Of a stretch of 64,000 nt of DNA, positions 25,695 to 32,940 are shown one piece after another; the stretch's first letter is position 1, and the number at the start of each line of letters is the position of its first letter. Source of the DNA: Pedobacter caeni (GTDB taxonomy: Bacteria; Bacteroidota; Bacteroidia; Sphingobacteriales; Sphingobacteriaceae). A program made the position numbers and the translations under genes. The notes under the pieces were generated by a model that ran no database searches, was not told where the DNA came from, and saw only the letters and a program-made list of their open reading frames with translations. The DNA lies in assembly GCF_900129215.1 (NCBI RefSeq), contig NZ_FQUQ01000004.1:186001-250000 (forward strand). The letters run 5' to 3'.

Positions 25695-26690
25695 ATGGAA
25701 GAAAAATCAACCTGGGCCAGATTACGTTGGCCGATAAAAGCAATCATCCTGGCCATCCCAATCGTTGGAATAGGTTACTGGGCATTTGAAAGCGGTAAAT
25801 TTGATGGAGCTGCTCCCAAATCTGCCACAGCCGATACCACACAAGCCAGCAGCCCGACAATGGCTTCCTCAAATGGCAGTGACGAAAAAAGAACATTCAA
25901 CTATACTCCGGAAAAACCTGTTAACGGGGAATACAAAGGAGTTGTTGAAGTAGGCGCTTCAGGCTTTAACTCTTTCGTGGTAAATATCGACAAAGAGAAA
26001 CGCTGGGAAATTGTGTCCAAAGATTTTGGTAAATCTTTCGTGTACGAAGGTATGGCCACGACTGCAGATATCCGTACCGGATTAAAAGATTATATCGGTG
26101 CCATGTTTGATAAAGGGGTGAAATCAAAAAACATCCACTTTGTGATCAGTTCAGGCGCTCAGAAAGAACCTAAAACTGCTGCAATTTCTACAGAATTGAA
26201 GAAAATGGGTTATGTGGTGAACCTGGTAACTGCGGAACAGGAAGGTAAACTTGCTTTAAAATGCGTGTTGCCAGCTTCTTATTATGACAACTCTTTTGTG
26301 GTAGATATTGGCTCCGGAAACACCAAGATTTCATGGATAGACGGAGATGTCAAATCTGTCGAAGCACCAGGTGCTAAGTATTATGAAAAAGAATTAAAGG
26401 ATGATGCCGTTTATGCACAGGTGAAAAGCTCATTGGAAAAGTTGCCTGCGAAAAAACGTGAGATCTGTTTCATCATTGGTGGGGTTCCTTATGAACTGGC
26501 CAAACAAAGCCGTAACGGAGAAGAAAGATTCACGGTATTAAACAATCCTGAAAAATATAACACCGACAAAATAAAGATCAAAAGCGGGGTAAACATCTAT
26601 AAAGCGATCAAAGACGCGACCAAATGTGATACTTTCGTATTCGACTGGGATGCGAACTTTACCATTGGATTCTTGTTATCCGTTAAATAA
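25695..26690 (+). CDS. membrane-anchored Ppx/GppA-like ASKHA protein
   Basis: A 331-residue protein with one N-terminal membrane anchor (about 13-30) and a Ser/Thr/Ala linker. The rest is an actin/Hsp70/sugar-kinase-type fold: phosphate-1 loop VEVGASGFNS (84-93), phosphate-2 loop VVDIGSGNTK (202-211) and adenosine-type motif FIIGG (259-263). The order ISSGAQKEP…TAEQEGKLAL…DIGSGNTK parallels exopolyphosphatase/GppA enzymes (TSALR…SGxEEAxL…DIGGGSTE), though the phosphate-1 loop lacks the usual Asp and one Glu of the EE pair is Gln. Catalysis may therefore be altered or lost. The topology could place the domain in the cytoplasm or periplasm. It is the last gene of the operon and has a strong terminator. 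Confidence 0.7.
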   Translation: MEEKSTWARLRWPIKAIILAIPIVGIGYWAFESGKFDGAAPKSATADTTQASSPTMASSNGSDEKRTFNYTPEKPVNGEYKGVVEVGASGFNSFVVNIDKEKRWEIVSKDFGKSFVYEGMATTADIRTGLKDYIGAMFDKGVKSKNIHFVISSGAQKEPKTAAISTELKKMGYVVNLVTAEQEGKLALKCVLPASYYDNSFVVDIGSGNTKISWIDGDVKSVEAPGAKYYEKELKDDAVYAQVKSSLEKLPAKKREICFIIGGVPYELAKQSRNGEERFTVLNNPEKYNTDKIKIKSGVNIYKAIKDATKCDTFVFDWDANFTIGFLLSVK

Positions 26691-26703
26691 GATCCGCAAA
26701 CCA

Positions 26704-26749
26704 ATAAAAAAAGAGGGGTTCATCAAGGATGAGCCCCTCTTTTTTTTAT
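26704..26749. terminator. strong Rho-independent terminator after the three-gene operon
   Basis: GAGGGGTTCATC and GATGAGCCCCTC form a 12-bp stem with one G-T pair around AAG, flanked by seven A on the left and a run of nine T on the right. It could act in both directions. Confidence 0.92.
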
Positions 26750-26787
26750 TATTTCAATCCACTGACATTTACTTGTTGCAAAAATAA

Positions 26788-26807
26788 ACCGATCGGTCTT
26801 ATATTTG
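26788..26807 (+). promoter_or_regulatory. promoter -7 element with TetR-type operator, upstream of SDR
   Basis: TATATTTG at 26800-26807 is an exact match to the Bacteroidota -7 consensus TAnnTTTG. Just upstream, AAACCGATCGGTCTT contains the perfect palindrome ACCGATCGGT (26788-26797). Half sites of the GACC/GGTC type are classic for TetR/AcrR operators, and the position in the promoter core suggests repression. The TTG at about 26774 could be part of the -33 element. Confidence 0.6.
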
Positions 26808-26858
26808 TGTGGTAGTTATAAAAGCAATGAAAATCACGTTGCTCTTTTTTTACCTAAA

Positions 26859-26878
26859 AATAGACCAATTGGTCTATT
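26859..26878 (+). promoter_or_regulatory. second TetR-type operator, perfect 20-bp palindrome
   Basis: AATAGACCAATTGGTCTATT is perfectly palindromic and 55 bp before the SDR start codon. It shares the (A/G)ACC-N4-GGTCT core with the operator at 26788. A TetR-family repressor presumably acts here, but no such gene lies in the window. Confidence 0.65.
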
Positions 26879-26933
26879 ACATAATATAAGTACAACATTG
26901 AAAGATAAACAAGAACATTAAACATCAAATAAA

Positions 26934-27677
26934 ATGGACATTACCAATAACACCATCCTGATCACTGGCGGAAGCGCAGGCATCGGATTTGAAATCGCTA
27001 AAGCTTTTACTGCTGCAGGTAATCAGGTGATCATCACCGGCAGAGATCAGAAAAGACTTGATGAAGCTCTACTTCAGCTTCCCGGAGCAATCGGATTTAA
27101 GGGCGACATCAGCAATGAACAGGATACTGAAGCATTGGTATCTACTTTACTAAAAGACTTCCCAACGCTCAACATCGTTGTGAACAATGCCGGACAGGCC
27201 TATAAATACGACATTGCAGCATCAGCTAATGCGTTCGGCAAAGCTCAGGATGAAATGCTGACCAATTACCTGGCTGTTGTCCGTCTGAATGAAAAACTAT
27301 TGCCACAACTCAAAACACAAAACTCAGCAGCCATCGTTAATGTAACTTCCATCGTTGCCCTTGTTCCCGGTCAGCTGACCACTTATTCAGCCTCAAAAGC
27401 AGCCTTACATTCCTACAGCCAGAGCCTAAGAATTGCGCTGGAAAGAAGCAGCGGACAGGTAAAGGTTTTTGAGCTGATGCCACCATTGGTGAACACCAGC
27501 TTTAGCGCCATCATCAATGGTCATAATGGAATTCCTGCATCAGAAGTCGCCTCAGACCTGATCACAGCGCTTCAGGACGACAAATATGAGATTCATGTGG
27601 GCAATACCAAATACGTTTATGAGCTATCGCTAAGTGCCCCTCAGGAAGCCTTAACACTCATGAACCCGGTTGAGTAA
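26934..27677 (+). CDS. SDR-family oxidoreductase (DltE-like)
   Basis: A 247-residue short-chain dehydrogenase with cofactor loop TGGSAGIG (about 11-18), NNAG motif and active site YSASK (about 155-159) following VTSIVAL. The DltE-like subgroup usually has an unknown substrate. Two TetR-type operators precede it, so it is probably induced by a small hydrophobic or reactive molecule when a TetR repressor is released. It ends 7 bp before the convergent clpP stop. Confidence 0.88.
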   Translation: MDITNNTILITGGSAGIGFEIAKAFTAAGNQVIITGRDQKRLDEALLQLPGAIGFKGDISNEQDTEALVSTLLKDFPTLNIVVNNAGQAYKYDIAASANAFGKAQDEMLTNYLAVVRLNEKLLPQLKTQNSAAIVNVTSIVALVPGQLTTYSASKAALHSYSQSLRIALERSSGQVKVFELMPPLVNTSFSAIINGHNGIPASEVASDLITALQDDKYEIHVGNTKYVYELSLSAPQEALTLMNPVE

Positions 27678-27684
27678 AGCTTTT

Positions 27685-28359
27685 TTATAATATTTCATCA
27701 ATCATTCCGAATGCTTTGGCCTCCGGAGCGGTCATCCAGTAATCACGGCTGGCCGCTTCATTGATACTTTCATACTCCTGCCCGCTATGAGTTGCAATGA
27801 CGTGATACAGCTCTTTCTGAATTTTAAGGATCTCCCTCACACTGATGTCCATATCGGCCGCGGTTCCCTGTGTTCCACCGGAAGCCTGATGGATCATCAC
27901 CCTGGAATGTTTTAAAGCAGAGCGTTTTCCCGCAGCACCTGCACACAACAAGACCGCACCAAAAGAAAGCGCAATACCAGTACAGATCGTTGCTACATCA
28001 GGCGAAATGAGCTGCATGGTATCATAAATTCCCAGTCCGGCATAGACTGCCCCTCCCGGACAATTGACATACAACTGAATGTCTTTCTCTGCATCCACAG
28101 ATTGCAGGAAAAGCAGCTGAGCCTGGACTACATTCGCATTCCTGTCGTCAACCGGTTCACCCATAAAAATAATCCGGTCCATCATCAGCCTGGAGAATAC
28201 ATCCATCTGGGCAACATTTAACTGTCGCTCTTCTGTGATATAAGGAGTCATCGCCATTGGCCGCATAGCAGTCGATGCTCTGGAAATATAACTTTCCATA
28301 TAGTTACTATTGATCCGGTGATGTTTCACCGCATATTGAAAAAATTCATTCTTGTTCAT
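27685..28359 (-). CDS. clpP: ClpP-family serine protease (paralogue)
   Basis: A 224-residue ClpP subunit. The catalytic triad is visible: S132 in GIALSFGA, H157 in MIHQ and D206 in SRDYWMTAPEA. The canonical SMGA motif is SFGA. The N-terminus (about 1-45) is longer than usual and unlike the short prodomain of standard ClpP. There is no clpX or other Clp ATPase next to it, so it is probably a second ClpP that mixes with the main ring. It converges on the SDR gene, with 7 bp between stops. Confidence 0.88.
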   Translation of the reverse strand: MNKNEFFQYAVKHHRINSNYMESYISRASTAMRPMAMTPYITEERQLNVAQMDVFSRLMMDRIIFMGEPVDDRNANVVQAQLLFLQSVDAEKDIQLYVNCPGGAVYAGLGIYDTMQLISPDVATICTGIALSFGAVLLCAGAAGKRSALKHSRVMIHQASGGTQGTAADMDISVREILKIQKELYHVIATHSGQEYESINEAASRDYWMTAPEAKAFGMIDEIL

Positions 28360-28387
28360 ATATAATGTTTTAAAGGATTAAATTTCA

Positions 28388-28417
28388 GGCATGGCGATGC
28401 CCATCCCCTGTTTGGGG
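28388..28417 (-). terminator. possible terminator of the sigma factor unit
   Basis: Two adjacent small stems, GGCAT-GGCG-ATGCC (28388-28401) and CCCC-TGTTT-GGGG (28405-28417), lie 32 bp past the 89-codon gene. On the - strand they are followed by an A/T-rich stretch but not by a clear T run, so the call is weak. Confidence 0.35.
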
Positions 28418-28448
28418 AAATGATTAAAGGTTTACAAAAAAATCGGGG

Positions 28449-28718
28449 TTATTTGCGGAAGAGTCTCAGCATCTTCTGCCGGAAAGACCGGTGTTCAGGA
28501 GCACTGAACAACAAGTCATGGACTTTTGCAATCTCTGATCTCAACTGTTGCCGCCCATATTGCTGAATCATATTATAAGTTCTTTTCTGCCAGTAAACGC
28601 GCTCCTTCAGTTCTGGTTGCAGAATCATTCTGGCTTCAAATAAAACCTGATCTGCGGGTTCCCCATCGGGGCTTAAGTAATTCTCAATTACGCGCAGTTC
28701 ATTCCAGGACGTCTTCAT
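28449..28718 (-). CDS. small partner protein of ECF sigma factor
   Basis: An 89-residue protein, basic at its end (RSFRQKMLRLFRK), with no membrane segment. Its start overlaps the sigma factor gene by 20 bp, a sign of coupling. Pairs of a sigma factor with a small downstream protein are common for anti-sigma regulation, but the lack of a membrane helix would make this a soluble one. The region ELKERVYWQKRTYNMIQQYG looks helical. Unrecognised family; the role is inferred from position. Confidence 0.7.
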   Translation of the reverse strand: MKTSWNELRVIENYLSPDGEPADQVLFEARMILQPELKERVYWQKRTYNMIQQYGRQQLRSEIAKVHDLLFSAPEHRSFRQKMLRLFRK

Positions 28719-29262
28719 ACTTCAGGGATTTTTCTTTTACGGTTTCTTTAACTTTTTCCAGGCATTTAAACTTCTGGACGGTGGCTGAACGGGAACCTGA
28801 AAAGCCAAAGCGCGAGGCGATTTCCTTCATGTCCATCCGTTCATAATAAAATGCACTGAGCAGCTCCATACATTTCTGTCCGGCGGTCTGCAACAATCTC
28901 ATTAGCCTGGGTGCAGAGATTTCTTCATACCCCGCATCACTCAGGTCCAGGCCCTCTTCAAATCCGGCTCCGAACTGGTCCAGGGGAACCTGATAGCTGC
29001 TTTCTTTGTAGCGCTTATTCCAAAGGTGTCTGGCGATTCCAAACAGGTATGATTTCTCGCTGTACTTCAGGACCACCTCTGTACGTTCTACCTTTTCATA
29101 ATAAATAATCAGGGCGTCCTGAAACAAGTCTTTCGCTTCTTCAAAGGAGCCACCCATCCTGCTGATGTGCTTGGCAACCAAAGGAAAAGCATTCTGATAC
29201 AGCGAGATCAGCCGTTGTTGAGGATCAACCTTTTGTTCTTCTATAAGGGGTCTTGTCGTCAT
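28699..29262 (-). CDS. ECF-type RNA polymerase sigma factor
   Basis: A 187-residue sigma-70 family factor. Region 2 (about 20-85) has the FEEAKDLFQDALIIYYEKVE segment used for core and -10 contacts, and region 4 (about 125-180) carries MDMKEIASRFGFSGSRSATVQKFKCLEKV, a helix-turn-helix for promoter recognition. It probably responds to a stress read by the small downstream partner. It is not linked to a FecR gene, and the FecR protein at 4883 is too distant to be a certain partner. Gene order with the 89-residue protein suggests a two-gene unit. Confidence 0.88.
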   Translation of the reverse strand: MTTRPLIEEQKVDPQQRLISLYQNAFPLVAKHISRMGGSFEEAKDLFQDALIIYYEKVERTEVVLKYSEKSYLFGIARHLWNKRYKESSYQVPLDQFGAGFEEGLDLSDAGYEEISAPRLMRLLQTAGQKCMELLSAFYYERMDMKEIASRFGFSGSRSATVQKFKCLEKVKETVKEKSLKYEDVLE

Positions 29263-29370
29263 AGCTATGAAGCATTTTATAGTATGTGACTTTTTTCAAT
29301 CAGATATCACCTAAATTTCGTGATTATTTTATTATTAATTTTATTTATCCCCGGTTCTGAATGTTAAACA

Positions 29371-29952
29371 TTAGCCATGAATGGCTTCTTTATTTCCATA
29401 ACTCTGAATCAGTTCACCTTCAAAATCCAGCCATTCTTTCCATCTTTTATCTACATCAACATCAATTGTATACTTGCGCGCAAAGTTTAAAAAGGTGGTA
29501 TAATGTCCTGCTTCTGAAACCATGAGGTCATGATAAAATTTGGCCAGTTCAGGATCTTTGATGTTCTGTGAAAGCACTCTAAAACGCTCGCAGCTTCTGG
29601 CTTCAATCATTGCTGCAAATAAAAGGCGGTCAATAAAGGCATTATTTCTGCTGCCATCCCGGCGACTGAATTTCACCAGACGTCCCACATAATCGTCTTT
29701 ACGTTCACGGCCAAGGGTATAGCCTCTTTTATTGATGATCTCTATCACCATCTGGAAATGCTGCATTTCTTCAATTGCAATGGCGGTAAGTTCCTCTACC
29801 AGATCCATGTGTTCAGAATTATTGGTGATCAGCGTAATTGCATTGGTCGCGGCTTTCTGCTCGCACCAGGCATGATCCGTTAAGATTTCCTCCAGATTTG
29901 ATTCCGCAATATTCGCCCAACGAGGGTCTGTCAATAATTTTAATCCTAGCAT
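29371..29952 (-). CDS. miaE: tRNA-(ms2io6A)-hydroxylase
   Basis: A 193-residue diiron enzyme of the MiaE family that hydroxylates the isopentenyl group of the modified A37 in tRNA. Ferritin-like helices supply the iron ligands: EEMQH in the first half and EARSCE, then SEAGHY in the second. The length and motif spacing fit MiaE. It is a single gene, divergent from the glycosyltransferase at 30038, with 85 bp between starts. Nothing in the vicinity links it to tRNA modification. Confidence 0.88.
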   Translation of the reverse strand: MLGLKLLTDPRWANIAESNLEEILTDHAWCEQKAATNAITLITNNSEHMDLVEELTAIAIEEMQHFQMVIEIINKRGYTLGRERKDDYVGRLVKFSRRDGSRNNAFIDRLLFAAMIEARSCERFRVLSQNIKDPELAKFYHDLMVSEAGHYTTFLNFARKYTIDVDVDKRWKEWLDFEGELIQSYGNKEAIHG

Positions 29953-30037
29953 GGTATAAATAAATTCTTCTTTCCAAAATTAGGAATAATCATAGTCTTT
30001 GCATTAAAAACATCTATTTTGCATCAATTTTACAGAA

Positions 30038-31285
30038 ATGAACAAAAAGTGCATATTGATCATTGGATTGGTTTGGCCGGAACCGACCTCCTCAGCGGCG
30101 GGTACAAGGATGATTCAGCTGGTTCAGCTCTTTCTTTCCGAAGGCTATGAGGTGATTTTTGCCTGTGCGGCTGCAAAGTCGGAGTTCAGTTTTAATTTAA
30201 AAGATCTCGGCGTATCCGAACGTGGAATTACCCTGAATGATGCTGGTTTCAACTTGTTTTTGAAAGAGATCAATCCTGGAATTGTCCTGTTCGACCGTTA
30301 CATTATGGAAGAGCAATATGGCTGGAGGGTCCGGGAAGAATGCCCGGATGCGATGAGCATACTGGATACCGAAGACCTTCACTGCTTACGTAATGCCAGA
30401 CAACAAGTGCTCAAAAGCGGACAGGCATTTCAAACAGCAGACCTCTTTACCGATATGGCCAAGCGGGAAATTGCTTCGATACTCAGGTGTGACCTGTCAT
30501 TGATCATTTCTGAAGTAGAAATGAAAATCTTAACCGAACAATTTCATCTCGATCCTTCCCTGATTTATTATTTACCTTTTCTGGAAGAAGAGCTCAGCAG
30601 AGAAACCATCCGAAACTGGAGAACTTTTGAGGAACGGGAAGGATTTGTTTTCATTGGCAATTTCTTACATGAACCCAACTGGCATACCCTGCAAATCTTA
30701 AAAACAAAAGTCTGGCCGGTATTGAGGAAAAAAATCCCCGGGGCCATGCTTCATATTTATGGTGCATACAGCACACAGAAGGTGATGCAATTGCACAATG
30801 AAAAGGAGGGCTTTTATGTTCATGGGCGTGCGGAAGATGCACGGGAAAGCATCGCCAGTCATAAAGTATTACTGGCACCGATACAATTTGGGGCGGGGGT
30901 TAAAGGGAAGTTGATCGATGCCATGCAGGTGGGCACACCTTCGGTTACGACAAGCATTGGTGCCGAAGCCATGAGCGGAGAGCTCAGATGGAATGGAGAA
31001 ATCACTGATGATCTGGCACTTTTCGCAGATCATGCAGCACTTTTATATCAGGACGAAACAAGATGGGAAGCAGCAGGGCAAAATGGAGCCACCATTATCA
31101 ACGAGCGTTATGGAAAGTCAAAGTTTAGTAGTTCATTGATCAGTATTCTGGAGCGTTTGGCTACCGGGCTCAACAGACACCGCAGTCAGAATTTCTATGG
31201 ACAGATTTTACAATATCAGACCTTGAACAGCACAAAGTATATGTCATTATGGATTGAGGAGAAAAAAAAAACCCTTAATTTATAA
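30038..31285 (+). CDS. glycosyltransferase, GT-B fold (GT4-like)
   Basis: A 415-residue enzyme with two Rossmann domains. The N-terminal domain starts CILIIGLVWPEPTSSAAGTRM, typical of acceptor-binding GT4 domains, and the C-terminal part has the donor-binding segments FIGNFLHEPNW, GAGVKGKLIDAMQVGTP and the H-x-x-LLAP stretch. It is expected to be cytoplasmic and to transfer a sugar to a polysaccharide or protein. It stands alone on the + strand, 1.7 kb from the exopolysaccharide cluster, so its link to that cluster is uncertain. The end overlaps the convergent HTH gene by 6 bp. Confidence 0.85.
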   Translation: MNKKCILIIGLVWPEPTSSAAGTRMIQLVQLFLSEGYEVIFACAAAKSEFSFNLKDLGVSERGITLNDAGFNLFLKEINPGIVLFDRYIMEEQYGWRVREECPDAMSILDTEDLHCLRNARQQVLKSGQAFQTADLFTDMAKREIASILRCDLSLIISEVEMKILTEQFHLDPSLIYYLPFLEEELSRETIRNWRTFEEREGFVFIGNFLHEPNWHTLQILKTKVWPVLRKKIPGAMLHIYGAYSTQKVMQLHNEKEGFYVHGRAEDARESIASHKVLLAPIQFGAGVKGKLIDAMQVGTPSVTTSIGAEAMSGELRWNGEITDDLALFADHAALLYQDETRWEAAGQNGATIINERYGKSKFSSSLISILERLATGLNRHRSQNFYGQILQYQTLNSTKYMSLWIEEKKKTLNL

Positions 31286-31624
31286 AGGGCCTTTACGTAC
31301 TAATTTTTTATAATCCTCGAGCAGAGCAATGTACTTTTCCATCCAATAGTAAACAGAATCCGGAGGATTAAGCCGATGATCCACATTTAAAACCATCAGA
31401 TCATCTTTACCCGCGAGTTGTCTGAACTCTTCTTCAAAATCATTCGAAAAGTCATAATTTATTACTTTACCTATCTCACAAATGACATCAGTATGCAGTT
31501 TTTTTTGCCGGAACCAGTTATACAAGGTCCGTCTATTGATATGCAAACGTCTCGATAGTTCGCTAATGTTCACATTCTTCCGCCGAACGGCAAGTTCAAC
31601 GATTTCACCAGCATTGAGTTCCAT
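31280..31624 (-). CDS. small helix-turn-helix DNA-binding protein
   Basis: A 114-residue protein starting at 31624 (MELNAGEIVELAVRRKN). The frame extends 10 codons further up, but the ATG at 31624 begins the conserved helix. The helix-turn-helix ISELSRRLHINRRTLYNWFRQ lies at about residues 18-38 and resembles those of phage-type and Xre-like repressors. The rest is acidic and helical. No ligand domain is visible. It converges with the glycosyltransferase gene, overlapping by 6 bp. Target unknown. Confidence 0.75.
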   Translation of the reverse strand: MELNAGEIVELAVRRKNVNISELSRRLHINRRTLYNWFRQKKLHTDVICEIGKVINYDFSNDFEEEFRQLAGKDDLMVLNVDHRLNPPDSVYYWMEKYIALLEDYKKLVRKGPL

Positions 31625-31885
31625 AATTTTTGTAATTATTATATCATAAAACAATTTTTAGGTTAACAACAGGGATGTTTAAACTAAAAGCACAGAAGTG
31701 ATCTAAGAGGATTCGAGCGCAGATTTGATTCCAGGTTGAGCGAGTAATAACAACAGAACATTAACTTGTCAAAACATTTGACATAAACACATAAAATTGA
31801 GGAATCTTACAATCAAATATATTTTAAAAAAAAGAACTGCAGGAACCTACTCATGCTCAAAAAGCTATTATTCATTGCCAAATCC

Positions 31886-32557
31886 TCAACAAGAGGTCAC
31901 AAAAATGATCATCCCTCCTACTTCGCCCACATCATCATACCATGGATTTACGGTACTTTTCAATAAATTGCCCTCAATATTAAAATCATAATCTCCGGCA
32001 AGCGAGCTCATTTCTCCTTCTAAAGCCCTTCTTTTTAAAAGTGCTGAATCGGAAACATTCTCCAGGAAAAGGTCAAAGAAATTCTTACCAATCAGATCAA
32101 TTCCTGATAAATTACAGATACTTAACAATTCTTTACAAGCCAGCAGATAATTCATATTCTTATCCAGCATGGCAACTGGCAAAGGAATTTTAGAAGTCAG
32201 CATATGGTGATTTTCCGTCACGTCATTGCCGACGCAGTTCTTCCAGCTTTCCTCAGTTTTACTCCGCAAATACCGGTTATAGCAAAGGGTATAATTTGCC
32301 GGATTTGAAAAGCCCAGCATAAATGCCATTTCCTTCTTACTGCAACCTGTATTTCGAATATGTTCTTCAGCAAATTCCATTTGCAGCTTTCTGAAGTAGA
32401 GATATGGGCTGGTCTGGAACGCAGTTTTAAAATCCCGCATCAGCTTAGAAACAGAAATATGGTGCAATGCCGCCAGATTCTCGACGGGAGGAAATCCCGA
32501 AAGGATAACCGTCCTTAGATATTCAGCGATTTGAATACTTTTATTATTACTCCCCAT
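31886..32557 (-). CDS. AraC-type HTH followed by PAS domain
   Basis: A 223-residue protein with an unusual order. An AraC-like DNA-binding domain occupies the N-terminus (about 10-95: VENLAALHHISVSKLMRDFKTAF and KKEMAFMLGFSNPANYTLCYNRY), and a PAS-like sensor domain fills the C-terminus (about 118-223: LPVAMLDKNMNYLLACKELLSI…GKNFFDLFLE). AraC proteins normally have the DNA-binding part at the end. It could be a regulator of the exopolysaccharide cluster that begins 384 bp away, but nothing in the sequence proves it. Confidence 0.75.
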   Translation of the reverse strand: MGSNNKSIQIAEYLRTVILSGFPPVENLAALHHISVSKLMRDFKTAFQTSPYLYFRKLQMEFAEEHIRNTGCSKKEMAFMLGFSNPANYTLCYNRYLRSKTEESWKNCVGNDVTENHHMLTSKIPLPVAMLDKNMNYLLACKELLSICNLSGIDLIGKNFFDLFLENVSDSALLKRRALEGEMSSLAGDYDFNIEGNLLKSTVNPWYDDVGEVGGMIIFVTSC

Positions 32558-32940
32558 GATGTAGTATGTTATTTTTTGTCAGCACACGGTTGGACATGAA
32601 AAGGCTGATTAGCCATAGTTCATGAATAATTCTTGATTAAAATTGACCTTAAAAACACACCGGTTAAGATCCAACATCAAAATCGTGAAAAGAAATTACT
32701 GACAAAAGGTATTCTTCCTGAAGAACAGGCTTATTACTGATAAGATCGCGACCTGAGATTTCACTCAAATAAAGCCGCAAATTGATTCCAAAAGCCCCTA
32801 AAGCTCCTGAATATCCATTAAAAAATGCCCCCATTTTTAACTAATATTTATTTGGTTTCTTTACCATGTTTTAAGTGATGGATACACTTTTTTTAAAACC
32901 TCAGGGAATAACCAGAGTTAAGATAACAAAAAAATTACAA
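32558..32940. other. 383-bp intergenic stretch, no gene seen
   Basis: It lies between the start of the HTH-PAS gene and the 3' end of the dehydratase gene, both on the - strand. It is A/T-rich and presumably holds the promoter of the HTH-PAS gene. No convincing hairpin, repeat or coding frame was found. Confidence 0.6.

Noticed and set aside
27660..27700. AAAGCTTTTTTAT between the SDR and clpP genes as a terminator
   Set aside because: The gap is only 7 bp and no stem of useful length can form; the match is a short HindIII-like palindrome.
28699..29262. The ECF sigma factor as partner of the FecR protein at 4883
   Set aside because: It is 23 kb away on the other strand and has its own overlapping small partner gene; no evidence links them.
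31797..31991. 64-codon frame on the + strand overlapping the HTH-PAS gene end
   Set aside because: It starts in intergenic sequence without signals and runs antisense into a better supported gene.
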